A stretch of 64,000 nt of DNA from Hyphomicrobium sp. (GTDB taxonomy: Bacteria > Pseudomonadota > Alphaproteobacteria > Rhizobiales > Hyphomicrobiaceae): positions 161,383-225,382 of the forward strand of contig JABFRT010000004.1 of assembly GCA_013141015.1 (NCBI GenBank), given 5' to 3'. This document shows positions 34,171-42,733 of the stretch, piece by piece. The notes under the pieces were generated by a model. It saw only the letters and a list, made by a program, of their open reading frames with translations. It made no database searches and had not been told where the DNA came from. How positions within the stretch are numbered: position 1 is the stretch's first letter; every line of letters begins with the position of its first letter. Position numbers and translations under genes: made by a program.

Positions 34171-34766
34171 TTGACTGGGCGCCTGTCACCAAGCGCCTTG
34201 AAGATATCGTCATCGGATCGCTTATTCTGCTGGTCAGTGCGCCGCTGTGGCCGTTGATTGCATTGGCGATCAAGCTGGAAAGTAAGGGCCCCGTGCTCTT
34301 CCGCCAGCGCCGCCGCGGCCGCTACCAGACGACCATCGAAATGCTCAAATTCCGCTCGATGAGCGTGATCGAGAATGGCGACGACGTGCGCCAGGCGGTT
34401 CCAGGTGACATGCGCGTCACACGCGTCGGCCGCTTTCTGCGCCGTACAAGCCTTGATGAACTTCCGCAGCTGTTCAACGTCTTGAAGGGCGAGATGTCGC
34501 TCGTCGGCCCACGCCCTCATGCACTGGTGCACGACGAAGAATTCTCGCGCCAGCTCGACGTCTACCCGAACCGCCACCAGATGCGCCCGGGCATGACAGG
34601 TCTTGCGCAGATCAGCGGACACCGCGGACCGACGTCGGCGCCGGGCAGTATCGAAGCGCGCGTCGATGCCGATATGGCCTACATCGCCAACTGGTCGCTG
34701 ATGCTCGATCTCAAAATTCTGATCGGCACGTTCTGGACAGTCGTTGCTGGCACCAACGCCGACTAA
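34164..34766 (+). CDS. Initiating sugar phosphotransferase, catalytic C-terminal part (-1 frame)
   Basis: About 200 residues in the frame entered after the A9 tract. They begin [16 protein letters not shown], continue through the last membrane helix ([20 protein letters not shown]) and contain the bacterial sugar transferase motifs: [52 protein letters not shown] and [12 protein letters not shown]. This domain moves a hexose-1-phosphate to undecaprenyl phosphate to start repeat-unit synthesis. Independent initiation would need a TTG such as that at 34254, which lacks an evident ribosome site and would cut the membrane helix, so expression as a fusion is more likely. Confidence 0.85.
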   Translation, partial: ALVDWAPVTKRLEDIVIGSLILLVSAPLWPLIALAIKLESKGPVLFRQRRRGRYQTTIEMLKFRSMSVIENGDDVRQAVPGDMRVTRVGRFLRRTSLDELPQLFNVLKGEMSLVGPRPHALVHDEEFSRQLDVYPNRHQMRPGMTGLAQISGHRGPTSAPGSIEARVDADMAYIANWSLMLDLKILIGTFWTVVAGTNAD

Positions 34767-34812
34767 GCACGTACAGAATTTAATTGAACGGACGCTTCGA
34801 CAGGCACGCAAT

Positions 34813-36165
34813 ATGGCGATGAGCAAAGTCAAAACACCGAAGCCAGTAATCTTTTTGATCATCGCGTTTCTGTGCCCGACGGAATTCTCGCTTTACCTCG
34901 ATGGCTTGCGCATCCCGCCGCACCGTCTGATGCTGATGGTTCTGTTTCCGATGGCGCTGATGCGCCTGCTGGCCCAGAGAAATCTGAAAATCCGCAGCTT
35001 CGACATCGCGTTCTTTCTGTTCAACATCTGGACAGTCGGCATTTTCATGTACCACCAGGGCCAGCACGACGGCTTGGTCTATGGCGGATCGCTGGCCCTC
35101 GACGGCATGGGCGCGTATCTCGTGGCCCGCTGCTGGATTCGCGACTTCGCGTTGTTCCATGCGGTTCTGCGCACAATGGGCTGGGCGATCACGGCGGCAG
35201 CCCTGATCGCACTTCCTGAAACATTGCTCGGCCAAAACTTCACACACGATGTGCTGAAGGTGGTCACCGGATATTTCCATCCGACAGCCGTTGAAACGCG
35301 AATGGGGCTAACGCGCGCTTACGGCACGTTCGATCACCCGATCCACTACGGCGCCTTCTGTGCGGCGCTACTGGCCCAATTCTGGTATGCTGCCAACACG
35401 AAGATGGAACGGCGTAAGCGCGCGGCTCTGCTGGCGCTCGCGACTTTGCTCGGGCTATCGTCGGCGCCGCTGCTTTGCCTTGGGCTGCAGGCGGCCATGC
35501 TGGTCTGGGAATATCTGACGCGCGGCACGGCCAATCGCACGGCCGTTGCACTTGCCGTTCTGGCCGGTCTTTACATGGGTGCTGCAATGGTCATGGAGCG
35601 TTCGCCGATCAACTTGATCGCGACCGGCATGACGCTTGATCCGTGGACCGGATACTACCGCTTGCAGATCTGGGAACATGGCATCGAGAACGTCCGCGCC
35701 AACCCGTTGACCGGGATTGGCCTTGGAGATTGGACGCGTCCATGGTGGATGGTATCATCGACCGTTGACGCGTTCTGGCTGGTTATTTTGATGCGTGAGG
35801 GCATTCCGGCGCTGGTGATGTTGGGTGCCGGTATCGTGTTCGCCATGCGGGCTGTTGTGAAACGCGGCTTGCGCAATCCCGATGTCGCAATCCGCCGCTT
35901 ATCACGCGGCTGGATCATGTCGCTGATCGCGCTGTCGCTGGTCGGCTGTACGGTTCACTACTGGAACGTGCTGTACGCATTCTTCTTCTTCTTTATCGGC
36001 CTATCAGGCTGGATTGCAGACCCCAAGCGCAGCCGCGTGGCGGCCAAAGCCAAGCATATGCTGGGCAATCCGCGCCCGCCCCAGCCAGTGCTTCAATCCC
36101 CGGTCTGGCCGTCACAGGTGCCCGGTCACGCGGGCGGCTATGGTGCTATGCCGGCGCCAGCTTAA
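34813..36165 (+). CDS. Wzy-like polysaccharide polymerase / O-antigen ligase-family membrane protein
   Basis: 450 aa from the ATG at 34813; the frame is open upstream into the previous gene. About ten to twelve hydrophobic helices are present. A large periplasmic loop before the last helices contains the family-like segment RLQIWEHGIENVRANPLTGIGLGDW, matching the Wzy_C pattern. A His/Pro-rich non-conserved tail ends the protein. It should join repeat units in the periplasm. Its 3' end overlaps the convergent glycosyltransferase gene by 4 bp. Confidence 0.82.
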   Translation: MAMSKVKTPKPVIFLIIAFLCPTEFSLYLDGLRIPPHRLMLMVLFPMALMRLLAQRNLKIRSFDIAFFLFNIWTVGIFMYHQGQHDGLVYGGSLALDGMGAYLVARCWIRDFALFHAVLRTMGWAITAAALIALPETLLGQNFTHDVLKVVTGYFHPTAVETRMGLTRAYGTFDHPIHYGAFCAALLAQFWYAANTKMERRKRAALLALATLLGLSSAPLLCLGLQAAMLVWEYLTRGTANRTAVALAVLAGLYMGAAMVMERSPINLIATGMTLDPWTGYYRLQIWEHGIENVRANPLTGIGLGDWTRPWWMVSSTVDAFWLVILMREGIPALVMLGAGIVFAMRAVVKRGLRNPDVAIRRLSRGWIMSLIALSLVGCTVHYWNVLYAFFFFFIGLSGWIADPKRSRVAAKAKHMLGNPRPPQPVLQSPVWPSQVPGHAGGYGAMPAPA

Positions 36166-37412
36166 GCGGCCGATAATTTGCGGTTGGGCGCGCCGGACTT
36201 GCCTTGTCCGAGCTCATAAACCAGATCGACAAGAGCCTCTGCGAGATAGCTGGCCTTCGCATCCCAGCCTTCGCTGGCAACGCGCGCGCGTGCTGGCGCT
36301 GCATCATAGCGTTCGTCCAAAGCCGCGCGGATCGCTTTGGCAAAATCATTTGGATTGTTGGCGACGCGCACCAGATCGCGATAGCGGCCGAGCGCTGGAA
36401 AATCGGTTGTAACCACGGGCCGCCCGACCGCCAAATATTCCTTGAGCTTGATCGGGTTGCAAGCCTTGATCCACTCGCTGTCGTTCCACGGCATGATCAG
36501 CACGTCCATCGCCGCCATATAGCTGGCGACGAGTTCATAGGGTTTGCGCCCGAGCAGTTTGACGTTGGGCAATGGGCACCAGCCATCAGGCAGCGAGCAC
36601 CCGCCGATCAACGCGAACTCAACATCCTTCAAGCGGCTGGCCGTTCCGAGGAACAATTCGGGGCCGAAGGTATGCGCATCAATGCCGCCGATAAACCCGA
36701 CGCGCGGCCGTTTCAACACCGCAACGTCAGCCGGGCCCGGCGTCTTGTTGCTTCCAGCCGAAATGAAAGTGTCCAGATCGACACCGTGCGTGATGAGCAG
36801 TTGACGGCGAACCTCGCCGCTCTCCTGCGCCATTAAGCCGGCGTTGCAATAGACAACCAGATCAGCGCTGGCTTTAAGCGTTTTGATCTGCGCTCCGACG
36901 ATTTCAGGATCGGCCTCCGGGAACGCTTCAAAACGGTCGGTGCGTTGCAGAACCAAAGCGGCGTGTGGAATTTCGCTGATCAGCGCCGCGCCCGCCGGGC
37001 AATGCACCCAGAGCAGCGGCCGCTTGATGCCAGCCCGTGCCGCGGCCATCTTGATTTGCGGTGCAAGCGCCCAGCTTGACAGCTTCTGGCCCGTGGGGCC
37101 GGGGACGGACACTGGCGAAAATACCCAGAAATTGTTCTCAACCCGCACGATGCCGCGCGCTAAACTTTTAAGCTTACGGCCGATACGGGCGGCAAACTGG
37201 CTCTTTTCCTTGAGCGACGGCATGCGCACGGCCAGCGAATTGACGAACAGAACCGGCCAGTCTTCAGCGAGGCGGCGCATGATCTGGAAATCGAAGTGGC
37301 CGCGGTTGTGATACCACCAGTCCTCGCCGCCGATGCAGATGATGCCGTCGAACGGCATGTCCGCTGCCAATTTCTGTCCAACCATATGCCGCGTCCCGCC
37401 AACCGTTGCCAT
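36162..37412 (-). CDS. Glycosyltransferase (GT-B fold, GT1/GT4-like)
   Basis: 416 aa. The N-terminal part (DGIICIGGEDWWYHNRGHFD) resembles TuaH-type enzymes. The C-terminal donor-binding half has VGFIGGIDAHTFG, NVKLLGRKPYELVASYMAAMDVLIMPW and KLKEYLAVGRPVVTTDFPAL, the usual E-x7-E-like region of GT-B transferases. It is soluble and should work on the cytoplasmic face. Starts at 37412, 37385 or 37358 are possible; GGGA lies about 8 nt before the ATG at 37385. It is oriented against the surrounding genes. Confidence 0.85.
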   Translation of the reverse strand: MATVGGTRHMVGQKLAADMPFDGIICIGGEDWWYHNRGHFDFQIMRRLAEDWPVLFVNSLAVRMPSLKEKSQFAARIGRKLKSLARGIVRVENNFWVFSPVSVPGPTGQKLSSWALAPQIKMAAARAGIKRPLLWVHCPAGAALISEIPHAALVLQRTDRFEAFPEADPEIVGAQIKTLKASADLVVYCNAGLMAQESGEVRRQLLITHGVDLDTFISAGSNKTPGPADVAVLKRPRVGFIGGIDAHTFGPELFLGTASRLKDVEFALIGGCSLPDGWCPLPNVKLLGRKPYELVASYMAAMDVLIMPWNDSEWIKACNPIKLKEYLAVGRPVVTTDFPALGRYRDLVRVANNPNDFAKAIRAALDERYDAAPARARVASEGWDAKASYLAEALVDLVYELGQGKSGAPNRKLSAA

Positions 37413-37539
37413 TGCCGTAGCAGTGTCCGCCGTTCGCGTTAAGGCTTGGTTAGTGACTCGTGCTCAAGCCCACCATTAAGACGGGGTTAGCCGCGTTCCG
37501 ATACGGTGGGCCTGAGGTTTCTCTAGTGTCCCGGGTATC

Positions 37540-38544
37540 ATGCACGCGCAGTCTCCGATCGACGTTTCGATCCTGGTCGTCAGCTACAATACGCGCGCCT
37601 TGACAGCGGCCGCGCTCGACAGCGTGTTGGCTGAAACCCGTGCCACGACTTACGAAATCATCGCGGTCGACAATGCGTCGGGTGATGGCTCGGCCGACAT
37701 GCTGGCGCACCACCCCGCGTCCGCCAAGGTGATCGCCTTGACCGAGAATATCGGCTTTGCGCGTGCCAACAATCTGGCCGCGAAGTCCGCGCGCGGCCGC
37801 TACATTCTGCTGCTCAACCCTGACACCGTTGTGCTTGATGGCGCCATCGATAAGCTCGTCGCCTTTGCGCAGGCCCGCCCGAACGCCCGGATCTGGGGCG
37901 GCCGCACGCTATTTGCTGATGGCACGCTGAACCCCTCGTCGTGCTGGGGCCGCATGACACCGTGGAACCTGTTCTGCCGGGCCAGCGGATTGACCGGACT
38001 GTTGCCGCACATCGAGGTGTTTAACGGTGAAGCCTATGGCGGATGGCCGCGCGACCTTGTCCGCGAGGTCGATATCGTCTCGGGCTGCTTTTTCCTGATT
38101 GAACGCGAGTTGTGGAACGGCCTCGACGGCTTCGATCCGCTGTTTTTTATGTACGGCGAGGAAGCCGATTTGTGTTTGCGCGCGCACGCCTTCTCAGCGC
38201 GGCCCGCAATCACGCCGGAGGCGGCGATCATCCACTATGGCGGCGCATCCGAACGCGCGCGCACCGATAAGATGGTGCGCCTGCTTGCCGCTAAGGCGTC
38301 GCTTATTGCGCGCCACTGGCCGTCAACAACGGCGCCGCTTGGGCGGATGTTGCTGGCAGCCTGGCCGTTATCGCGCGCCATCGCCACGCGAATTGCCGGC
38401 ACGTTGACCGGCGCTTCCGATACTCAGCAATCAGCCAAGGTTTGGCGCGAAATCTGGGATCGCCGGGCTGAATGGCAACACGGCTATAGCGCGCATACGC
38501 TAAACCCGGCGGCGCCCTCCGTGCTCGCAACGGCCGGACAGTGA
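37540..38544 (+). CDS. Glycosyltransferase family 2 (rhamnosyltransferase-like)
   Basis: 334 aa. A GT-A fold: VSILVVSYNTRALTAAALDS, IIAVDNASGDGSADML, ENIGFARANNLA, ILLLNPDTVV (DxD-equivalent NPD) and the acceptor-side FMYGEEADLCLRA. This pattern is that of the WsbD/RfbN rhamnosyltransferase-like group. It adds a sugar to the lipid-linked repeat unit. The stop overlaps the next start (GTGA). Confidence 0.9.
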   Translation: MHAQSPIDVSILVVSYNTRALTAAALDSVLAETRATTYEIIAVDNASGDGSADMLAHHPASAKVIALTENIGFARANNLAAKSARGRYILLLNPDTVVLDGAIDKLVAFAQARPNARIWGGRTLFADGTLNPSSCWGRMTPWNLFCRASGLTGLLPHIEVFNGEAYGGWPRDLVREVDIVSGCFFLIERELWNGLDGFDPLFFMYGEEADLCLRAHAFSARPAITPEAAIIHYGGASERARTDKMVRLLAAKASLIARHWPSTTAPLGRMLLAAWPLSRAIATRIAGTLTGASDTQQSAKVWREIWDRRAEWQHGYSAHTLNPAAPSVLATAGQ

Positions 38545-39401
38545 GAGCCATGATGACCGCACACTCCTGCCAAATTCAGACACCGCGCATCAGCCGGCCG
38601 GACGCTGGCGTTGCTTCAAATCCGCGCTACACCTTTGGCACGCTGGTCACGGATCGCGCGCAATACGACTGCATGCGCGCCTCATTCACCGCGGGCGGAT
38701 TTCAAGACCACGACTGCGAATACATCTTTATCGACAACACCGGGCCCGGACAGACCGACGCCTATCGCGGACTGAATGCATTGCTCAATGCCGCGCGCGG
38801 TCAAACCGTCATTCTTTGCCACCAGGATGTGCGCCTGCTGAGCGATGGCCGCGATGTTCTCGATCAACGCTTGGCCGAATTATCGGCGCGCGATGCTGTG
38901 TGGGCATTGGCTGGCAACGCGGGCGGCGTTGCAGCCGGGCGCTTGGCTTTGCGCATTACCGATCCGCACGGCAAGAACCAACAGGTTGGCCAGCTGCCGG
39001 CGCGGGTCTCAAGCTTGGATGAAAACTTCATTGTCGTCCGCCGCGAGGCCCGCATCGGCTTTTCCGCAGACCTCAGCGGATTTCATTTTTACGGCGCCGA
39101 TATCTGCCTGCACGCAACCCATATGGGCTATTCGGCCTACGTCATTGATTTCCACCTTGAGCACTTGTCACCGGGCAAGAAAGACAAGAGCTTTGCGGTT
39201 GCCGAAGATGCGTTCCGGGCCAAGTGGTCACGCGCAATGACGCCGCGTTGGATCCAAACCACGTGCAGCCTGATCCATTTATCAGGAGGTCCCGTGCGCT
39301 TGGCCATTGATCGCGTGCTTGATGCGCAGGTTGCGCGCCTTTTGCGCCGCCTGCCCGGTGCGCGCGGTTGGACGCAGCCGAACAAATCGCGGGCTGCATA
39401 A
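38541..39401 (+). CDS. Putative glycosyltransferase-like protein of the polysaccharide locus
   Basis: 286 aa. It contains a GT-A-like core (FGTLVTDRAQYDCMRASFTA, CEYIFIDNTGPGQTDAYRGLNALL, TVILCHQDVRLL) followed by GFHFYGADICLHATHMGYSAYVIDFHLEHLSPG. The H-Q-D triplet replaces the usual DxD, as in the 'glycosyltransferase like family' group that includes Glyco_tranf_2_5. GTG at 38541 overlaps the previous stop; ATG at 38550 or 38553 is equally possible. It is probably a decorating or chain-building transferase, with moderate certainty. Confidence 0.7.
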   Translation: MRAMMTAHSCQIQTPRISRPDAGVASNPRYTFGTLVTDRAQYDCMRASFTAGGFQDHDCEYIFIDNTGPGQTDAYRGLNALLNAARGQTVILCHQDVRLLSDGRDVLDQRLAELSARDAVWALAGNAGGVAAGRLALRITDPHGKNQQVGQLPARVSSLDENFIVVRREARIGFSADLSGFHFYGADICLHATHMGYSAYVIDFHLEHLSPGKKDKSFAVAEDAFRAKWSRAMTPRWIQTTCSLIHLSGGPVRLAIDRVLDAQVARLLRRLPGARGWTQPNKSRAA

Positions 39402-39403
39402 CT

Positions 39404-40870
39404 ATGACCAACACCCCTGAACAGTGCAACGCCACACCGCGCCGCCTCGCCGGCCAAGGGGCGTTGCTGTTTTCAGGTTTCGGCGCGGCGCAAGGCTTAT
39501 CGTTCGTGCGCAATGCGCTGATCGGACATGCGCTGTCGAAAGGCGACTTCGGCATCGCGGCGACGATCACACTGATTTTGCAGACCGTCGAAACGCTGTC
39601 GGATCTCGGCGCAGACCGCTTGATCGTGCAAGCGCCGGACGGCGGCGAGCCGCGCTTCATCAGTGCGGCACATACGTTGCTCGCCGGGCGCGGCATCTTA
39701 CTCGCTTTGATAGTGTTTTTGGCTGGTCCGCATCTGGCGCAACTGTTCAACGCAACGCATGCGGCAGCCGCCTTCCAACTGGCAGCCTTCGTGCCGCTGA
39801 TCAAGGGCTTCTCGCACCTCGATTACCGGCTGGCCCAGCGCGCGTTCAACAACCGCCCGCAAATGCTGGTTGAAGTTGTGCCGCAAGCGGCAGCACTGCT
39901 GTTGACCTACCCGGTTTTGGCTGCGACGCGCGACTATTCGGCGGTCGTCTCGCTTTCGATTGCGCAAGCGGTGGCCGGGCTGTTGCTGTCGCACATTCTA
40001 GCCAAGCACCGCTATCGCTTGGCGTTCGATTTGCCGCTTCTCAAACGCCAGTTGTCGTTCGGCTGGCCGATCCTGGCGAGCGCCCTGCCGCTGATTGCCG
40101 TCTATCAGGGCGACCGGCTGATCATTGGCACGCTGTCTGGAATGGAAGCGCTCGCAAATTATACGGCCGCCTTCATGATCACGATGGTGCCGGGCTTGAT
40201 CGCCGCCAAAGTCGGCCATGCGCTATTGTTGCCGCTGTTCTCCGACGCGATCCGGCGTGAGCAATCGTTAGTACCGAAATTCAAAATCGCTTCCGAAGCG
40301 ACGGTGGTCTTGGCCGCTGTCTATCTGGCGGGCTTCATCGCTGGCGGAGACACCATTCTGCCGCTCGTATTCGGCGCCAACTATGTGGGCCTTGGCGGCG
40401 TAACGGCATGGCTTGCAGGCATGTGGGCGCTGCGTATGATCCAGGCGGTGCCGGGCATGGCCTTGATGGCACATGGCGAAACTAAGCCGTTCTTTGTGGC
40501 CGGTGTTGTTCGCGCGTTGGCATTGCCCTGCGTTTACGTGGCGGCCACCCGCAATGCGGACATCGCGACACTCGCGGCGACCGGCTTTGGCTTCGAAGCG
40601 CTGTCGCTGATCTATGTGGCGTGGCGCTTGGAGAGGCTTGAAGGCGGGCTAGGCGCAATCCTGCTGATACGGGCTGCATATCTTGCGCCGGTTGCTTTGG
40701 CTGCGTTTTTGGCGGCGTCGGCAACACCACTCGCCACGCTTGCAGCCGTGCTTTCGGCTGGTGCTGCAATGATCGCTGCTGGTGCGTGTGGTCTGGCGAT
40801 TATGCCGGCACTCAATGCGCTGCTGCGGCGGGCCCTGCAAGGCCGCGGCGCTCTCGCGGCTGTCCAATAA
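39404..40870 (+). CDS. Wzx-like polysaccharide flippase (MATE/MOP superfamily)
   Basis: 488 aa from the ATG at 39404, three bases after the previous stop; the frame continues upstream. About 12 to 14 hydrophobic helices are present, with the Polysacc_synt pattern: FGAAQGLSFVRNALIGHALSKGDFGIAA near the N-terminus and RQLSFGWPILASALPLIAVYQGDRLIIG in the second half. It should flip the undecaprenyl-linked repeat unit across the inner membrane for the Wzy-like polymerase. Confidence 0.88.
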   Translation: MTNTPEQCNATPRRLAGQGALLFSGFGAAQGLSFVRNALIGHALSKGDFGIAATITLILQTVETLSDLGADRLIVQAPDGGEPRFISAAHTLLAGRGILLALIVFLAGPHLAQLFNATHAAAAFQLAAFVPLIKGFSHLDYRLAQRAFNNRPQMLVEVVPQAAALLLTYPVLAATRDYSAVVSLSIAQAVAGLLLSHILAKHRYRLAFDLPLLKRQLSFGWPILASALPLIAVYQGDRLIIGTLSGMEALANYTAAFMITMVPGLIAAKVGHALLLPLFSDAIRREQSLVPKFKIASEATVVLAAVYLAGFIAGGDTILPLVFGANYVGLGGVTAWLAGMWALRMIQAVPGMALMAHGETKPFFVAGVVRALALPCVYVAATRNADIATLAATGFGFEALSLIYVAWRLERLEGGLGAILLIRAAYLAPVALAAFLAASATPLATLAAVLSAGAAMIAAGACGLAIMPALNALLRRALQGRGALAAVQ

Positions 40871-40927
40871 AATAAAATCATTGGCCCAGCCGTCGCACAC
40901 GCGAAGACGGGGCCGGTATTTGTCTGA

Positions 40928-40953
40928 TTCAGAGATTGGCTTCAGAGATTGGC
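40928..40953. repeat. 13-bp tandem duplication
   Basis: TTCAGAGATTGGC is present twice head to tail (40928-40940 and 40941-40953) in the short space between the flippase and the convergent glycosyltransferase gene. It may be a replication-slippage duplication; no function is apparent. Confidence 0.8.
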
Positions 40954-40972
40954 GAAGACCGGCAGTCCCGTC

Positions 40973-42211
40973 TCAACCTGACACGGGCCGGGCCGAGGCA
41001 ACGCCGGTTGCTGCTTCTGATGGCGTGAGCGCCAATTCATAGGCGGCCAATAGGCGGGCCCGCTCACTGTCCCACTTGAGCAAGGCCTTCGAGCGTTGCA
41101 AACCTTCCTCGCCAAGCGCTCCTTTCAGATCGACGTCATCCAGAATGCGGGCCATCTTGGTAGCGAGATCGACGGGGCTGTTATCGGCGGCATACAGCGC
41201 CGCGTCACCTGATGCCTTGCGGCATTCGATCAGATCGAACGACACAAATGGAATGCCGAGCGTCATATACTCGAACACCTTGTTCATCGAAATCTTATCG
41301 TTGTAGGTGTTCTTCGGGTCCGGGATCGCGCCAATATCGAAAGTTGAGAACGCCTGCAGCAACGGTTCGCCTGACAGGAAGCCGGTGAACGTCACATAAT
41401 CCTTGAGGCCCTTTTCAGCAACCATCGCTTCAAGGCGCGGCAACTCAGTGCCTGAGCCGACGATGGCGCACTGCACATCCTGGCGGCGTTGGGTGTTGAC
41501 GAGATGATCCATTGCATCGACCAGCAGATCGACGCCGTCTTGCGCGCCCATGATGCCGACATAGCCGATCAGGTGCTTGCGGCCGTTTTTCAGGGCCAAA
41601 TTTGGTGTCACGCGTTTGAAGCGCGTCAGATCTGGGATCGAGCGGACAATGAACACGCGGTCCGCCGCCATGCCGCCGCGCTTGATGGCGATCTCTTTGA
41701 ACGTCTCGTTGGTGGCGATGGAAACGTCAGCCGTTTTGAAGGTCAGCTTTTCCAGCCACAACAGCAGTTTGTGAAAGCGGCCCTGCTTGTTGAACTTGGC
41801 TTCAAACAGTTCCGGATTGATGTCGTGATGATCGAAGATAAAGCGGCGGCCAAACAGATACTTCCAGAATCCGCCGATCAGGAACAGCAAGTCGGGCGGG
41901 TTGCAGGCCTGCACCGCATCAAAGCCGACTTTCCAATAGGCTTTGACGGACAGCGCGAATTCCCAGGCCAGCGCCCACGAGTATTCGACGGCGTACCCGA
42001 GCGCGCCGTCGGCTTCATAGGGCAACGGGTGGCGGAAAACGTGGATGCCTTCGAGGACTTCGTAGGGCGCTGTATATTTGCCGCCCTTGGGGCAGACAAC
42101 CGAGACGGTGTATCCGGCGTCCTTCAGCGTGCGCGCTTCCTGCCAGACCCGGCGGTCCAGCGGAACCGTGAGGTTTTCAACGATAATAAGTATCCCCGGC
42201 GCTTTCGACAC
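40973..42211 (-). CDS. Glycosyltransferase family 4
   Basis: 412 aa from a GTG at 42211 with GGAG seven bases upstream; the upstream ATG at 42286 would add 25 unconserved residues. The N-terminal GT-B half is LIIVENLTVPLDRRVWQEARTL and the C-terminal half HLIGYVGIMGAQDGVDLLVDA, YVTFTGFLSGEPLLQAFS and the catalytic E-x7-E region KISMNKVFEYMTLGIPFVSFD. It is similar in style to WbuB-like N-acetyl-fucosamine or glucose transferases. It lies at the end of the polysaccharide locus in reverse orientation. Confidence 0.9.
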   Translation of the reverse strand: MSKAPGILIIVENLTVPLDRRVWQEARTLKDAGYTVSVVCPKGGKYTAPYEVLEGIHVFRHPLPYEADGALGYAVEYSWALAWEFALSVKAYWKVGFDAVQACNPPDLLFLIGGFWKYLFGRRFIFDHHDINPELFEAKFNKQGRFHKLLLWLEKLTFKTADVSIATNETFKEIAIKRGGMAADRVFIVRSIPDLTRFKRVTPNLALKNGRKHLIGYVGIMGAQDGVDLLVDAMDHLVNTQRRQDVQCAIVGSGTELPRLEAMVAEKGLKDYVTFTGFLSGEPLLQAFSTFDIGAIPDPKNTYNDKISMNKVFEYMTLGIPFVSFDLIECRKASGDAALYAADNSPVDLATKMARILDDVDLKGALGEEGLQRSKALLKWDSERARLLAAYELALTPSEAATGVASARPVSG

Positions 42212-42424
42212 AACGCAACTCCACACCCACACACAAGCCGGAGTGTGCCTGCGAGAGGTAAAATAAGACTGGAGATTATTTCTCAAATTTCGAGTGGCGA
42301 TGTTTCAAATTGGAACACGAAAATATCTTCGCGCAACCTCCCTTGCGGATTGGCGCGGTTTTTGCGACAAATTTGAAATCCTTTCGGAAGTCTTAAAAAT
42401 TTGTCTCGCGTTTGAGGTGATCCC

Positions 42425-42652
42425 GTGTTCAGCGTTTCCAAGCGTCCGCAACTTCGCCAACGCATCGACCTGGCGTCCGTCCGCGACACCCTTCTATATC
42501 TTGAAAGCGATCTGGCCGGTGCGCCGGGCCTTGAGCGCATCGCAAACGCCATCAGCGACGCGCTGGCCGAAATCGACCGCATGGAATTATCGGCCGCGCC
42601 GTTCGAAGCGCCGGCCGTTACGCAAGCGCGCTTTTTGCCAGCCGGGCTGTGA
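42425..42652 (+). CDS. Small hypothetical protein
   Basis: 75 aa from a GTG at 42425 with GAGGTGA 4 nt upstream. It is soluble, helical and charged (RIDLASVRDTLLYLESDLAGAPGLERIANAISDALAEI split by family-like heptads), without Cys. It is followed 28 bp later by a terminator, which supports a real transcript. No family was recognised, and any link to the polysaccharide locus is unproven. Confidence 0.55.
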   Translation: MFSVSKRPQLRQRIDLASVRDTLLYLESDLAGAPGLERIANAISDALAEIDRMELSAAPFEAPAVTQARFLPAGL

Positions 42653-42680
42653 TTTTTTTTAGCGTTTGAAGGCCAAAGAA

Positions 42681-42712
42681 AAACGGCGGACCCTTGGGCC
42701 CGCCGTTTTCTG
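42681..42712. terminator. Bidirectional rho-independent terminator
   Basis: AAACGGCGG (42681-42689) and CCGCCGTTT (42700-42708) form a 9-bp stem with a 10-nt loop. T-runs follow on both strands (TTTTC on plus; TTTTTCTTTGG on minus), so it should serve both the small gene ending at 42652 and the TonB-dependent receptor gene ending at 42734. Confidence 0.85.
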
Positions 42713-42733
42713 TTTCGCAACGCTGCAAGCGTC

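Noticed and set aside
34254..34766. Independent small sugar-transferase gene starting at TTG 34254
   Set aside because: It would start inside the last membrane helix without a ribosome site, while the frame joins seamlessly to the upstream half at the A9 tract.
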